64,000 bases of DNA from Ailanthus altissimus (GCA_946807835.1 OX327712.1:15642001-15706000); one strand, 5' to 3'. Counted from the stretch's first letter, positions 12,610 through 25,231 are shown. Translations and numbers: made by a program. The notes: a model not told the origin generated them from the sequence alone.

Positions 12610-15140
12610 ATTATAGCGAAAATTTCGACCATTATATGATTTCGGAGAAGATGAAAGAGTTCTAGTGATGGTTTTAAGAGATATTTTGGATATCAAAATA
12701 TGCACATGGTAGTTCTGAAAAATATTAATTATAAAGCATTATTGAGAAGAGTTTATCATCCTTTGGGAGTTGATCAGTTGCAGTATAAAGTGACTCTCAA
12801 ATTTGAGGTTCATTCCAGTACTGTAAAGTTGAGACTTATTTCACTTGAAAATAATAATGATGCAATATATTGGTTGAGCCTATTGAAGAAAAGTGCTACA
12901 CTTTTATATGTAACAGTGGATGTTCGAGCTCCTAAATATGAAAATAATGCAAAAACACCCACGAAACAGAAATAAGACTACGCTAATCAATTCATGTCTG
13001 CAACCCTTGTATATCTTCCAAATCCTCTAAAGGATTATTATTATTCTTCTCCATTATTCAATGAATAACCAACCTACACATTTTACGATAATCAGATATG
13101 TGAAGACATTGACATTGACATTGATCTTGATTATGATATTGGTCATAATGTTGGTTATAATATTGATAATGATGATAGAAATATAAAGGTTATAAGAATG
13201 ATGATCATTATTATGATGTTGGTTATGATATTAGTTATGAGGTTGGTAATGATGATAATGATTATGAAGAAACAATTGCGGATGAAAATGATGATGATGA
13301 TAATAATGATTAAGCAAGAGAGGTTAAGGTTCCTATTTCAGTTCCTACCTGAAATACTACCATTTGATTTGAACATATCAAAAAAGGTATCTTATACTGA
13401 AATTAGAGATGTGTTTTTAGGAAAGTTGTTTAATAAAGATGAAATTCATGAGGTTATAAGCATGGTTACACTTAAAGAAAATAGAGTTTCAGAGTTTATA
13501 AGTCCATCAAAGATTATTTTGAGTTGAAATACGATAGATACAAATGAAAATTATGGACAATGTCAACGGAAGGGTGATAATTTTTCATTGTGAAGCGAGT
13601 AGATACACAATATACTTATGTTTTGGGTCAATTGCGAGAAGGTCACGAGCAAACCAACAATTGTATTATTACTAAAGTAATTAAAAATAAGTTTGCATTG
13701 GTCAATAAAAATTATAGGCCGAAGAACATTCAAGTAGACATACGTGAAGAATTCGGTGTTCAAATAATGTATACTATAGCTTGACGAGCTAAGGAGCATG
13801 CATTAAGATTGATAAGAGGTGCTCCAGAGGATTTGTTCAGATTACTTCTTACATACAGCTATGTATTGCAACAGAAGAATCCGAGTATGGTTACTCACTT
13901 GAAAACTGATGCGGATAATTACTTTAAGTATTTTTTTTTAGTGTTGGGACCCTGCATTAGAGGTTTTGATTCATCTATCTGACTGGTGATTATAATAGAT
14001 GTAACATTTTTGAAAGGTTTCTATCTTGATAAAATATTTGTGGTCATTTGTAAAGATAAAAACAATCATATATTTTCATTGGCATGAGGGGGTTTTTGAC
14101 TCAAAAAATGATGCTTATTGGGAGTGATTTATAGTCAAAATGTGGGGAGCAATTTGTGGCCATTAAAATCTTGTTTTTCTATCTAATCGACACGCCAGTA
14201 TTGAGAGGGACATACAAAGTGAGTTTCCTAATGTATATCATGGATTATGTAATTTTCACTTGAAAGAAAATTTGGTAACAAAATACAAATTAACAACAGA
14301 TAAGTCTAAAAACGAGGTATACTTGTCGACCTATTTTGCTGTTGTCAAGGCGTATCATGTCTCTGATTTTCAACACCAAATGAACAAGATACGAGAAATG
14401 AAACCCGATGTAATTAAGTGTTTGGAGGAGGTACAACGTCATGACCATTAATATTGTAGAGAGCATTAATGTAGTTGCAAATAAAGCAAGAAAGCTTATT
14501 GTGACCAATTTAGTAGAGTAAATATGAAAGCTAACGCAAAAAATGATAATAGATCCCGTCGTTAATCGTTAATAAAGTGAATATAGATTCATTGGTGAGA
14601 GGTTATAGTTTTATCATAGACAGTTAGCGACACAAAATATGATGACCATGTTGATAAATTGGGCAAATCACAAAGTGATGAAATATAATAATGGCATAAG
14701 TCGAATGACAGTTTATCCTATAAATGTGTCATGATTTTTAGTCAAGGACGGTGGTAGAGACGAGATCGTGGACATTTTCAATAGAACATATAGCTATTAG
14801 AGTTTGACTATCGGCAACTAGCTTATCCCCATACATTCACCGTATGCAGATACATAAGATTATTGTACGAAAGTCTTTATTCAACTTATTACACATCCGA
14901 GACTTTATTCCGTGCATATATTAAGTCAATACTTTCAATTGGCCATCCGTCAGATTGGATAGCCTTAGAATTTAAAAAATATGGAGATCCAACCTCTAAT
15001 AGCACGCCATCGACAAGCAGGCATCGGACGAATTGGATTCCATCTCAAAATGAGGAACCATTGAAGAATATTTGTAGTTGTTTTAAACAACATGGACCTA
15101 ATCAATAGACGGGTCGAAACTTTGTCGCTTTACATAACAT
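12610..15140 (+). pseudogene. MuDR-type MULE transposase remnant
   Basis: Pieces in shifting frames align in order with the MULE 2 transposase. About 12700-12950 matches its N-terminal domain (LGVDQLQYKVTLKFEV, then VTVDVRAP). 13590-13780 matches the region before the catalytic core (REGHEQTNN, YRPKNIQVDIREEFG). 13790-14060 holds KEHALRLIRGAPE, a decayed D of the DDE core (IIDVTFLKGF) and FVVICKDKNN. 14260-14440 follows HHLK, and 14863-15110 is the C-terminal region with a decayed zinc knuckle. Many stops, in-frame losses and frameshifts make it non-functional. An acidic low-complexity tract rich in Asp codons (13090-13310) has expanded as gat/gatg repeats. At about 14810 it keeps a CAA (Gln) codon where MULE 2 has a stop. 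Confidence 0.8.
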
Positions 15141-15689
15141 GTAATGTATGTTTATTTATAAAACTAAAAAATTAATTTTTAATTTGACTATAATATAAGG
15201 TTAATATTTTTTTTTGTTTTAGACAATTATGAGATGGAGGAAATGATTGGATCTCAAGAGGAGGAACTATTTTCTAATTATGCTAGTTTATGTTAAAGTG
15301 TTGAGTTTCATAATTTTTGTAATGCACTTATACTTTTTATTATACACTTAAATTATTGATGATAGATGCACTTTTCATTTAATGTTGATGTTGATGTTAA
15401 TAATTTTCAGTTATGGATAAGTTATAAAAAATTTTTGTATATATGTCCGAAATTTCAACAAAATTTTGACAGAATCTCTTTTACTATATTGACGTTCCTA
15501 AATTTGCATATTGAAAAAACACAATTCTATACAATTATATAGCATCTCTGAATACATCCACCCAACAGGCAGACATAAAAACAATAATATGACATAAATG
15601 TACATATGAATAATATATTACACATCTATAAAGTATTGTTTATAGTGATTCATAAATTAACAATCATCTTTGTCTATAAAAACCACTAA

Positions 15690-16265
15690 TCTCAAAGAAG
15701 AAATCAAATGGTCGACTAACATAAGGTACTAAATATATATATATATATATAGATAAATACGCCACAATTTTTGCTTCCAACCGCCTATTGAGTTACGTTA
15801 TTTTTCAAAGGAATGATTGGACAATGCAACATATTTGCATTCTGTTCTCCCCTTAAACTATAAATCTATATTTACGAAGATAAAATAACATGAAAATACT
15901 CAGAGGTTCCATTAATTTTTGAATGGCTGCATCAAATTTCTCATTCACATTGGAATTATACAGCGTAATCCTCCTCTAAATAAGATTGACCTCTGTTATA
16001 AATCAATATTCCTGATTGATATTCAACGGAATATATACCTGAAAAAATTATTGTTGTATTATATTTAACTTATTGTATTTAATAACAATAAAAAGTTATT
16101 ACTGTACTTCCACAACCTTATTGACCAACGCCCACAGTTTAGCACCAAGTAATTCAGCGATTGTTCCTTGTGCATATGTTAACAACGGATCGATCCATTC
16201 AACATCAAAGCCTGAACTAGGCCTGGAGGTTTGTCACATTTATTTAATGTACTCCTAAAGACAAA

Positions 16266-16307
<42 letters not shown>

Positions 16308-16880
16308 CATTAAACTCATTAATAGTTAACCAACGTTATTATAATGTAATATGCACAATAGACGAGTGAAAAATGCTCTCATAAAAATTATGCATCTGCA
16401 ATTGTGCATTCCTATGATTACGTGTCAAGAAACATCATCTGTCTTATATGCAGAACCTTTAAATACTCATTTATATGCTGTAAAACTACGATAGAATGTA
16501 TATAAGTTTCGATATTGTTAAAATCTCACAATAAAAATAAAATAAAAATATAAAATCCTCACCGTATCATTAAACCAGTGAAATAATAAATCGTTAAACT
16601 ATGTGTTATTAGCATCGAGCTCATGTAAAGTAACATATGGTGCTGAATCATTTTTATTTATTCAATCCGTAATTTTCTTAAGTTTTGTTTTATGGATAAG
16701 AATCACTTGTTCGTTTATGTCAACTATAATTTTTACTTCTAATTCCACAATTTCCTTTTTATGGGCATTTTCAATGGATTGATATAAGAACTATTTTTAA
16801 ACTTGCGCCTTTCTGTAGTGGCACTCATACTTACTTATCTTTTGAACTAACACAAAGGTATAATTTTTATATTTGCAAGA
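15690..16880 (-). pseudogene. Ulp1-like (C48) protease remnant of MULE 1
   Basis: On the minus strand, sections match the MULE 2 protease gene in the same order. These are a coiled-coil piece near 16690-16790 (KKEIVELEVKIIVDINEQV), HINEYLKVLHIRQ near 16440-16490, an exon near 16105-16200 (LGAKLW..VNKV), and VYIPLNINQEY near 15995-16040 followed by a conserved downstream stretch. The catalytic His is replaced by Tyr and the next Trp by a stop codon. Both changes are explained by single C-to-T type transitions. No Cys-box was recognised. Clearly dead. Confidence 0.65.
16267..16306. repeat. (AT)n microsatellite
   Basis: A nearly pure run of about 20 AT dinucleotides, inside the MULE 1 protease remnant. 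Confidence 0.9.
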
Positions 16881-16999
16881 CTTTCAATTACATGTTGTAT
16901 TTTTATTGGCGTGGGCTGATGCCGACTTGCTCACAGAAATATAAGCTTGAAAATTAATGATTATGAATTTGGTGTTTTAAAAATAAAATAATACTAATT

Positions 17000-18560
17000 A
17001 ATGTATTGAGTTGTTAAAAAATAAAATTTTTCCTTTTTTCCTCTTTTGTCAAGGATTGAATATTTGGTATAATTAGAAGTTGAGAAATGAAGTAAAAAAA
17101 GGATGAATCAACGAAAGATAAAAGAAAATTATAAGATGATTTTGGAAGGACCAAGGTTGCTAAAGAAGCTGTGGAAAGAAAGTCGAAAGACGCAATGACA
17201 AGAGTGACGATAGAAAATTTTTAGTGTGGAATTTGATCACCAAATAAAAAACAATTAAGGAAGTACATTTTTGATAATTTATATAATTTTATTTTTAATA
17301 ATAAATAGTTTAATAATTATTTTTTTATAAAAAAAATACATCTCAATTAAATTAGTTTATTTTCTACGAGATTAACTCCTAATAAACTATATTAATAAAA
17401 TTTATGCAAATTTATCTGTTTGAGGGTATATTAATCTTTTTATACGAGTATTTCATATTTTTAAACTTAAATCCAATAAAAATCTTTAAAGATGTCTTTT
17501 TTTTTTACTTCAAAGATGTCATTTTTTTTGTTTTTAGTATTTTTGTCTTTTAGTGCATTTTGATTTTAATATTTTAGTAAAAGTATTTTTGTCTTTTCGT
17601 ATATTTTGACTTTTACTATTTTTGTAATTTAAAAAACAATTCTCAAAATTATAATTATTAGAACTTAAGTATGAATTTTTTTATATATAAATTTGGAAAT
17701 TAATAAAATATTATCATATTCCTAATGGAAATTACTTTTTATTTAATATAATTATTAAATTTTATAAATTTTTATGTTTACTATAATATTTAAATAATTT
17801 ATAATCTTTAGTTGTTTATTTAAATTTTAAAAGTCATTAAAAGTTTATGAAATATTTTGGAAGTTTCATATATGTATATATTAAGATACTGCACAATGAA
17901 ATTTGTTAAAAGAAATGTTACTAATTTTCAATTTCATTTAATTTATTTTTTAATATTTATATTTTTTAAAAAATTAATTATATTTATTTTATAAACTTAA
18001 TATATTTATAATAAGAGCAACTTTTATATACATGTCACAAATAAGGATATAAATATAATCATATATTTAAAATAAAGAACAAAAAAAAAGTAACCACTAA
18101 ATAGAATCTTTAATATAAAAAAATTAAAAAAGTAATTGATATGAAATTGAATTCCAATTTTTCTACAAATTTGAGTTGCAATTTTAATTATTTCTTATTT
18201 TGCAGTGTAATAATTAGCCATTTAACTAGACAATTAAAGGAATTTTTTTAGTTATGTTGATTAACATAACTACTTTTAATCAATAATCTATTTATTTTTT
18301 AATGATTTATTTTAATTAATAATAGAGATTGAAAAGAGTCAATTTCATCGAAATTATATTTAAAAAATATTCAATTGATAATAAAAATTTATTTTTATAG
18401 ATATTGAAAACTCTCTTTTATTTTGTCCATCTTATTTAGTTATTCAAGATTATAATTTTATTTACCTTAACAAAAAATTTTTATAATTGATAAATATCAC
18501 CAACTCTATATTATATTTATACATATATATATATATATGAGAGCAGTTATTTATAACTAA
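17000..18560. other. AT-rich intergenic DNA
   Basis: No gene, RNA or clear element end is seen. Repeated phrases of the form agtatttttgtctttt at 17530-17620 form a small degenerate tandem repeat. The right end of MULE 1 may lie here but no matching inverted terminus was found. Confidence 0.5.
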
Positions 18561-18572
18561 ATGGTTAAAGTT

Positions 18573-18937
18573 AGGGGTGGGTACGGTCCGATTTGGTCCA
18601 ATTTTTTGTAAAACTGAACCGGTCCAATTCGATTTTTTGAAAAAAAAATCGAAATCAATCGAATAGGACCGAATTGATTTTTTTCGATTCGATCTGGTTC
18701 GATTTTTTCAATTTTTTCGATTTTTTATTTTTTTATTTTAAATTATAAATTTTTTTTAATTTTTAGTCCGATATTTTAATTTTTTTTCAATTTTTTTGAT
18801 TTTTTTAGATGAAAAAAATCAAACCGGAACCGAACCGGACCGGTCGGTTTTTTTCTTAAAAAAATCAAATCGATTTTTTTCAAAAAAAAAACAGACCAAA
18901 CCGACCGGTTCAGTTCCCGATTTTTTTTGCCCACCCT
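18573..18937. mobile_element. hAT-like MITE with TIR aggggtgggtacgg
   Basis: The left end aggggtgggtacggtcc and right end ...ttgcccaccctt are inverted repeats. They continue inward as paired blocks (ctgaaccggtcc against gaaccggtcggtttgg). The interior is AT-rich and full of tcgatttttt/aaaaaatcga inverted words. This terminal motif is typical of abundant plant hAT-type MITEs. TTAAAGTTA abuts the left end (18565-18573) and recurs at 18941-18949, three bases beyond the right end. That suggests an 8-9 bp target duplication with slightly eroded borders. No coding capacity. Confidence 0.75.
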
Positions 18938-19278
18938 TAATTAAAGTTATATATATTAAAGAAAAAAAAAAACTGCACATATTGCTGGACATTTTCACAA
19001 ACACTTAGCATGTGATAACAGAAAATAACATCTCAGAATTTTGACATGTCTTCATCATAAAATAACAGTTTGATACCTCTCCTGACTAAGCATTTAACAC
19101 TTCATTCCACATTACATGACTGAAACAGATTACAAAATGAAAATATCTCACTGTTTTGTTCAACATGGTCAGGTTTCTATTACAATTCTTCCTTCAACAA
19201 AAAATCCACACAGATCTTACAAGATAAATTAATCCGAAATCTCTTTGATTGCAGAGGAAAAACAAATGGGAATGAGAA

Positions 19279-20763
19279 TTAAGCCCCGTCTGCTAGTGTT
19301 CTCTTTGATGTACTAATATAAAGAACTGCATCAAAGAAATGAAAGAACAGATTATTGCAAGAGCAAAATGATTATTACTGTCAAATGAAGAGGATATGAT
19401 AAAATCATTACCATTATTTCCACGAATGAATGCGTCACCATACTTATTTTTCAGCTGTCCATTGACGTATTCTTCTGTCTGCTCCATTGCAATATTCATG
19501 TATCCATCTAGACATGCCAAAATACCTACACAAAAAGAAAAAATGTTAAGACAACCAGTTCATGGTTACACTTCATCACGGGCACAAAGACCACACACGA
19601 GCAGTCAACAAAATTTAGTGGATATAATGGAAGGCTTCCTCGTACTCATTCTTCTATTCATAAGATAAATATGATTTAATTCTTTCAAACCTAAAGATTA
19701 TTTATTTGTCTACTGAAGAACCACAACCGCTATTAGGAGACGCATGAGCATAGTAATTGAGCACAAATTTTACACCATAAAGTTGAGAAAGATTAATATT
19801 AATCCTTTTCCGATAATTATGATAACAGAATAATTAGGATAGCTGTGATGTACAAAAATCTCTTCAATATATTTTCTCAACCTCTATTTTCACAATGAGC
19901 GTAATTGGAAAGAGAACTGATTGAGCAATTTCATTTTAAAGTCCACATAATTACACTACAATATGGAAAAATCCAAAATCTCGTACATTCATTTGATACA
20001 CTGGCTTTAAAACATTCCACGGATCTCAACACTATGCATTTAGATAGTTCAATGGCTTCAAATGTTCGATCTTTGATGATAAGTAGCATGACATCACAGA
20101 TGTGGCGAAAACTTCAACTCTTTCAAGTGTTTCAGCTTGGGACAAATAGGAACAACTAAATATCAAGGCATAGCTCAGCCCTAATACTCCTAATACTAAA
20201 ACAACCAGCTAGGAGACAATAAAATTTGTTTAATCTTCATATAGGAATATACAGGATGGAAGCTAACCCAACTCATGATCGAAACTATATTATAACATAA
20301 TATTGCAGCATAGAAAAGTTATAATACAATTACTGTTGAAGACTTCTTAGCAGCCAAAACAATGAGATATTATTTTGCTTAATTTTCGGGGTTTATGATC
20401 TAAACATGACCTAGAGGTAAAATTCAACCATCACAAGTTCAATTAAAAGCCGCATCCACATGAAAGAAACAAGAACATAAGGCAAGAAACTTGCGACTTT
20501 TTGGCAAATCATCGTGCACAAGCTCAGGCCACAAACCACATTTCAAGTTCAAACTCCTAGCAATTCATTTAAATTTTGAAAAATTACAAACCCATAAATT
20601 ATTTTGGAAATATTTAAAAAAAAAAAAAGAAATTGTCAAAAGACCCACCTCGATAATCAACACCAGAATTCAGTTTAACGACGACGGGTCGCCCACGAAT
20701 TGATTTGAGAAAATCTGCTGGGGTTTTTGTAGTTGCTGAGCCTTTCTCTCCTCCAGTACTCAT
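19279..20763 (-). CDS. LSM6: U6 snRNA-associated Sm-like protein LSm6
   Basis: Three exons on the minus strand (20649-20763, 19412-19525, 19279-19325) join in frame with GT-AG introns to 91 aa plus TAA, the usual LSm6 length. The product has the bipartite Sm fold. Sm1 lies at about residues 16-50 (FLKSIRGRPVVVKLNSGVDY, then GILACLDGYMNI) and Sm2 at about 66-83 (GDAFIRGNNVLYIS). Its C-terminus is TSKRTLADGA. Known role: LSm6 is a subunit of the nuclear LSm2-8 ring, which binds the U6 snRNA 3' end in splicing, and of the cytoplasmic LSm1-7 ring in mRNA decapping and decay. The start is the only ATG ahead of the Sm domain and follows a leader-intron acceptor (gaaattttag) by ten bases. No damage is seen. 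Arabidopsis has two copies (6A/6B); which ortholog this is cannot be told. Confidence 0.95.
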
Positions 20764-20956
20764 CTTCTTTATCCTAAAATTTCGATCAAAAATTAATAAT
20801 AATAATAAAAACAATGCTCATAGCTGTTCAAGTTCTGCTCATCTTTGATTATGAACAAGAGTTACTGATACCAATTGTTATTTTCAAATACAAACAAATT
20901 TTTTACCGGAAAAATCCCTCCTTTACTATTAAACAAAATTTCAAGCAAAATATATA

Positions 20957-20987
<31 letters not shown>

Positions 20988-21205
20988 CAAAAAGAAAAGG
21001 AGAAAAATCAAGAGATTTTGTACATTTAATGAGATTTCTATAAAGAAAAAGACATGGAATTGCCTGCGAGAGAGAAAGATCAAGTGGGATCCGGGCGGAA
21101 TCAGAGAATTTTGAGGATTTTGTGTTGGTTTCGAGAAGTTGGTTAGGGTTTTTGCTAGGAGCGATTAAGAGTTGCAGAGCGTCACTTTTCTTCTTATAAA
21201 CATTG
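20764..21205 (-). promoter_or_regulatory. LSM6 leader intron and promoter with telo-box
   Basis: Minus strand: a TATA-like tttataa at 21194-21200 precedes an AAACCCTAA telo-box (complement at 21143-21151). Telo-boxes near the transcription start are characteristic of plant genes for ribosomal and RNA-processing proteins, which fits LSM6. An acceptor about ten bases upstream of the ATG implies a leader intron. That intron would contain the (TA)n microsatellite at about 20950-20987. The donor is not resolved. Confidence 0.6.
20948..20987. repeat. (TA)n microsatellite in the LSM6 leader intron
   Basis: About 17 TA/AT repeats, slightly interrupted near the left side by ttta. Short open frames that cross it (runs of IYIYIY) are artefacts. 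Confidence 0.85.
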
Positions 21206-24100
21206 GGGCAGAATTAATAATTTAATAAATAAATACTTTTTTTTCAAGAAAAATAATTGATTAGTTATTTTATTTATTTACCTTATTTAAAAATTTGACT
21301 TAAGTTCTATGAAAACAATTTTTTAAAATATATAAATATATACTCGTATAGTTATTATTTTTTCTCAACTAATTATTCAGATATTAGATTCTTCATTCTC
21401 AATTTATTTTCATCTTTTTTGTATAAAATTATAAATATATTAGAAACTTAATTAATTAGATTAGATTTGGTGATTATTAGTTGGTTATTCATCAAATATA
21501 TGTCATTTTATGCTTGGTGGCAATTTTGGAGGAAACATTAGTATTTTCATATTTAATAAAAAATTATTAATTTTTTAAAATTCAAATTCTTTTTATTAGA
21601 AGTAACCATTATTGAAAAGGGAATTCTATTTTTAAAAACTAATAGAAAAATTACAAACAAATACTTTTCACAAATATGAATATTATGTATTACGATCTAA
21701 AATCAATAGTAGGTCCAAGCATATGCAAAAAGTGATTAAAATATTATGGATCTTATTAAAGATATCAACAAAATCTTCAAAAAGTTATTTTTCAAGAATT
21801 ATGAGTTGGTATTTGTTATTGATTTGAAAAAATAAAAGGCATGTTAAATAATATTGTATCTTCATTTATATATATTTAAAATTTATCCAATTTATAATTA
21901 ATATAGAATGTAATTTTTTTTTTTACCGAATTCAATCATTTATACTCAAGATTCAAGTAAATTATATACACTCAAAATCTACTTAATTTTCATCGATGTG
22001 GAATGTAACATAAATTTACTTAATTTCTAACCAATGTAGATTGTAACATTTTTCTCTACTTAAGTTAGTTATATATACTCAAAATTAATTTAATTTTTAG
22101 CAAACATAAGATATGATATTCTCTTCCACCTAAACTAATGTGAGACATGACATTATTCTTTACATAAACAAGCAGATATGAGAGGTGACAGTCTTCCCAC
22201 TTAAGTAAGCATCTAAAAGACTAATTTATTATATAATATTACATATTTACCATTATATATACTTAAAATTCACCCAATTTCTAATCAATGTGGTACGTGA
22301 TAATATCTCATACCCAATCATATAACGTTCTTATCACGATCTACCACAAACTCAAGGTGTCAACCTAGTTCATATTGCTTATCTTTATTGTAGCCCATAT
22401 TGCATATCCCTATACTTATAGAGATCTATTATATATACTCAAGTTCTATCTAATTTCTAGTTAATATTGGACGTGAAATTTTCCCCACCTCAATCATATG
22501 ATACATTCATTATGGTTTGACCAAAATCAGAGGGTCAACCTAACTCGTATTACCCATCTCTACCTTGGCCTAAATTTATAGGCCAGCGTGGCATGTATTG
22601 TATATCTACACTACTTATAGGAGCTCCACTACCCACGTAGTAATTTTTATTGAAACTCAAGACATAGAATTTTCAAAATTCATTTAACCAATAATGTTCA
22701 TCCCTATTATTTTTGGTGACCTATATCCCACATGATAATCTCTACTGAAGCAATTTTGGAAGCCCACATGCGACTGAGAGTTCAGAATTACTCTAAGGTC
22801 GATTATCACAAGTCAAATGCTTGCCATTAACCCAAAATATTAACCTATTAAGTAATACTGCATATTCACTCATATATATTTAAAACTCACTTAATTTTTA
22901 TCAGATATATGACATAACATTTTACATCGAGAAAAACTTTTTTTTTAATCAAATCATGAAAAAAAAAAGATAAATTACAACATTATCAATGTGCTTAATT
23001 AATAAAAAATTTAACATGAGTGCATCTCTCTAAAATTAACTAATCAATTTGTTATAATAATAATGAATGAGAAAAATAAAAGTACTTGTCATTTTTTTAA
23101 TTGAACAATCTTATTAGGATTGCTTGACTATGCCAACGTTACAATCTACTTTCATATAGTATAATGTTGTCCGCTTTGAATTTGGGTATATATGATTTTG
23201 TTTCTGAATTTCCCCAAAAGGTCTCAAATTGATTGAAAAATGGCTCTATATACATAGTCTAAAATTTTTTTCTAACTAAATAATGTGGGATTCATCTTAT
23301 CCATTTTGACCTTATTATATATGGCCTCAGGAATCTTGAATCTCATGTATTATAATTTACCATTTTAGAGAACACACGGTTTCGTGTATACTAATTCCTT
23401 AGGAACTCATGAAAAACCCATATGAGCTAAACTTTAAGAGTGCACAATACATGTGCACTATCTGTAACTCAGACTACAAGTTTACTAACCCATATTGCAA
23501 CATAGCTTTGGCTCTAATACTATTTATGCCTCACTCCCATACAGTAAAATAATCTGCTTTGAGCCTAAATTTACGTGACTTTATTATTGAGTCTTTCCAA
23601 AAGACCTCGTATTAATTGTAATATAATTAAAATTTTTTTTTAATTAATTAATGTAATCATTTTAACATCTAATTTTCATCTTATTCATATTGGCTCTTAT
23701 TATCTATTGACTTCTACTATTTATAACTTCAAAAAATTTAAATCTCGAAAAATTTAAATCTCGAGTGTTACATTAATTATCAAATATAATTATATTTATA
23801 TTATCTTAAATAGTTGTAGTTTAATTTCTCCAAGAAAAAAATGTAGCTTTTTTTTTAAATAAAAAATGTAGCTTAAGATTCTAAGAATAGTGTAACAATT
23901 AAAAATATATATTAACACTTCCTAATTGTCAATTACGATTTTTTCCAACGTGGGAACAGCAGAAACCCGCACACAATACTCCCAGAATGAATCAGATCCC
24001 AAATGAATCCTTAGTCCAGTTCAGTGTTCTAAGTTTCCTCAACTTATGGAACCAAACCAGTCAAACTGAAACAGTTGATCTTCTGCCACTTCTTAGGTGT
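21206..24100. repeat. Intergenic DNA with an old, repeatedly duplicated non-coding repeat
   Basis: No gene is seen. From about 21930 to 22920 a diverged module recurs at least six times: tatatactcaaaattcac.., then yaatttctaaycaatgt, then a phrase like ggaygtaacattytc. From about 23120 to 23340 and again about 23540 to 23720 a second module occurs: ..tgtccgctttga.., then tttccccaaaaggtct, then aatgtgggattc. Similar phrases occur widely in eudicot intergenic DNA. I cannot assign the family. Confidence 0.5.
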
Positions 24101-24574
24101 CTGACTGTCATGGATGATTCATAAACTTCAACTCAATTTGAGCTTAAGTTTAAGATTAAGTCCTTCCTCCATTTTGTTTTGTCTTTCCTTAATTTTGAAT
24201 CATGATGAAACCAGTCAGAAAACCAATTTCCCACCATTTTGCTATCAAAATCCTCATTCAAAGACTCAATTTTCTTATCCAGTATCATTACACACGCTTT
24301 GTGAAAACTCATTTTGTTTGTCAAGATCCCACTTTTTAGATGCCCACTTGATTACTCTATCAAAAGAACCAAAACCTGGTCTTTTGCTAGTTTTAGCTTA
24401 GTTTCATTGTTAAAGCCTTGCTCATACCATGAATCCATCAACACCCAAATGTTCAATTCATCTAAAGAATCCAATTTTATGCTCAAAACTAAATTTTGTG
24501 GTTCCGTTATATATAAATGTGATAAAAAGAGGTCATTTTCAGATACAATCTCAGACCAGTATCCCAAAGCAACA

Positions 24575-24662
24575 GGACCCAATTCATCTCCTTCACCAGT
24601 GGAGAGCTCACCCAATTCATCTTCAAATATTAGCCCAATTCATCTCCTTCACTAGTGGACCC
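24575..24662. repeat. Short direct repeat cccaattcatctccttca
   Basis: The phrase cccaattcatctccttcac.agtgga occurs at about 24578 and again at about 24632, with a partial third copy between. It adjoins the GC-rich orphan segment. Confidence 0.6.
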
Positions 24663-24677
24663 GCCTGAGACGCCACT

Positions 24678-25034
24678 GTGCCATACAGACAGACGTTGAA
24701 CCCTGAGGTCACGTCGACGACTTTTTTCGGCCTCCTCAGTGATGCGGCGACCTGGGCCGACCCTTTTGGGCCCCGTCGTGCTCCCCAGAACCCTGACAGG
24801 GCACTCGAGCTTTTTCGACGCCCTTCGGCTCAGGCGTGGCTGAGTCTCCGCCTTCCCTTGCCGGATCTATGCCGAGAACCACCATCTGAAAGCCTACTCC
24901 TACTGCCTATAGCTCCAGCCGCTGTATCCCCAATTCCGGCCACAGCAAGCTCCGGTGTTCTGTATCCGGCGGGTGTCTGCCCTGACTTTGAACAGCGTGG
25001 GCCCGTGTTTTTGTGCGGCTTTGATTTAGTTTAG
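24678..25034 (+). other. GC-rich orphan segment with a 118-codon open frame, function unknown
   Basis: About 24650-25030 is GC-rich in AT-rich surroundings. It holds an open frame of 118 codons rich in Pro, Leu, Arg and Ser. The frame lacks an ATG: its first codon is CTG after an upstream stop, so it is not a complete gene. No domain is recognised. It is followed by T-rich DNA resembling a 3' UTR or LTR tail (gtaatgtgtataatgtgt). It lies about 600 bp upstream of the thioesterase pseudogene on the same strand, but I see no match to the missing N-terminal half. It could be a transposon-captured gene fragment, a retroelement piece or the remains of a fused first exon. Confidence 0.3.
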
Positions 25035-25231
25035 GTTGTAATGTGTATAATGTGTACTAATTGTGGGGTATTTTTGTAATTTTCTTTTGCGGTTTTTATA
25101 ATTTTCTCTGGTGTAGATATCCTATTCTCTCCTGTGAGATTGTAAATTTTTTTTTTTTTTTAAGAGTCAGATTTTTTTCATTCGAGTAATATTCTCTGTA
25201 TGAGATACTTTTCGTAATGGAACTTGGTGTA

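Larger units (their letters stand above)
11706..17000 (+). mobile_element. MULE 1: old Mutator-like element with transposase and Ulp1-like gene, decayed
   Basis: The left end reads ggaaaaggccaaaattgacc, followed by about 60 bp that matches, in inverted orientation, the MULE terminus ending at 55586. Subterminal DNA at about 12300-12430 is GC-rich and carries palindromic bits (gtgcatctcatgatgcac), as in MULE 2. Inside lie a decayed MuDR-type transposase (+) and, converging on it, a decayed Ulp1-like protease gene (-). The right end was not identified, so the end coordinate is approximate. Many stops and frameshifts show it is much older than MULE 2. Confidence 0.65.

Noticed and set aside
13198..13527. 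Met/Ile-rich open frame of 109 codons
   Set aside because: It is the wrong frame of an expanded gat/atg repeat in the MULE 1 acidic linker.
24114..24655. Overlapping open frames on both strands, including SSPNSSSN reminiscent of some plant thioesterase N-termini
   Set aside because: The resemblance is limited to low-complexity Ser/Asn, the conserved first-domain motifs are absent, and frames end in the direct repeat.
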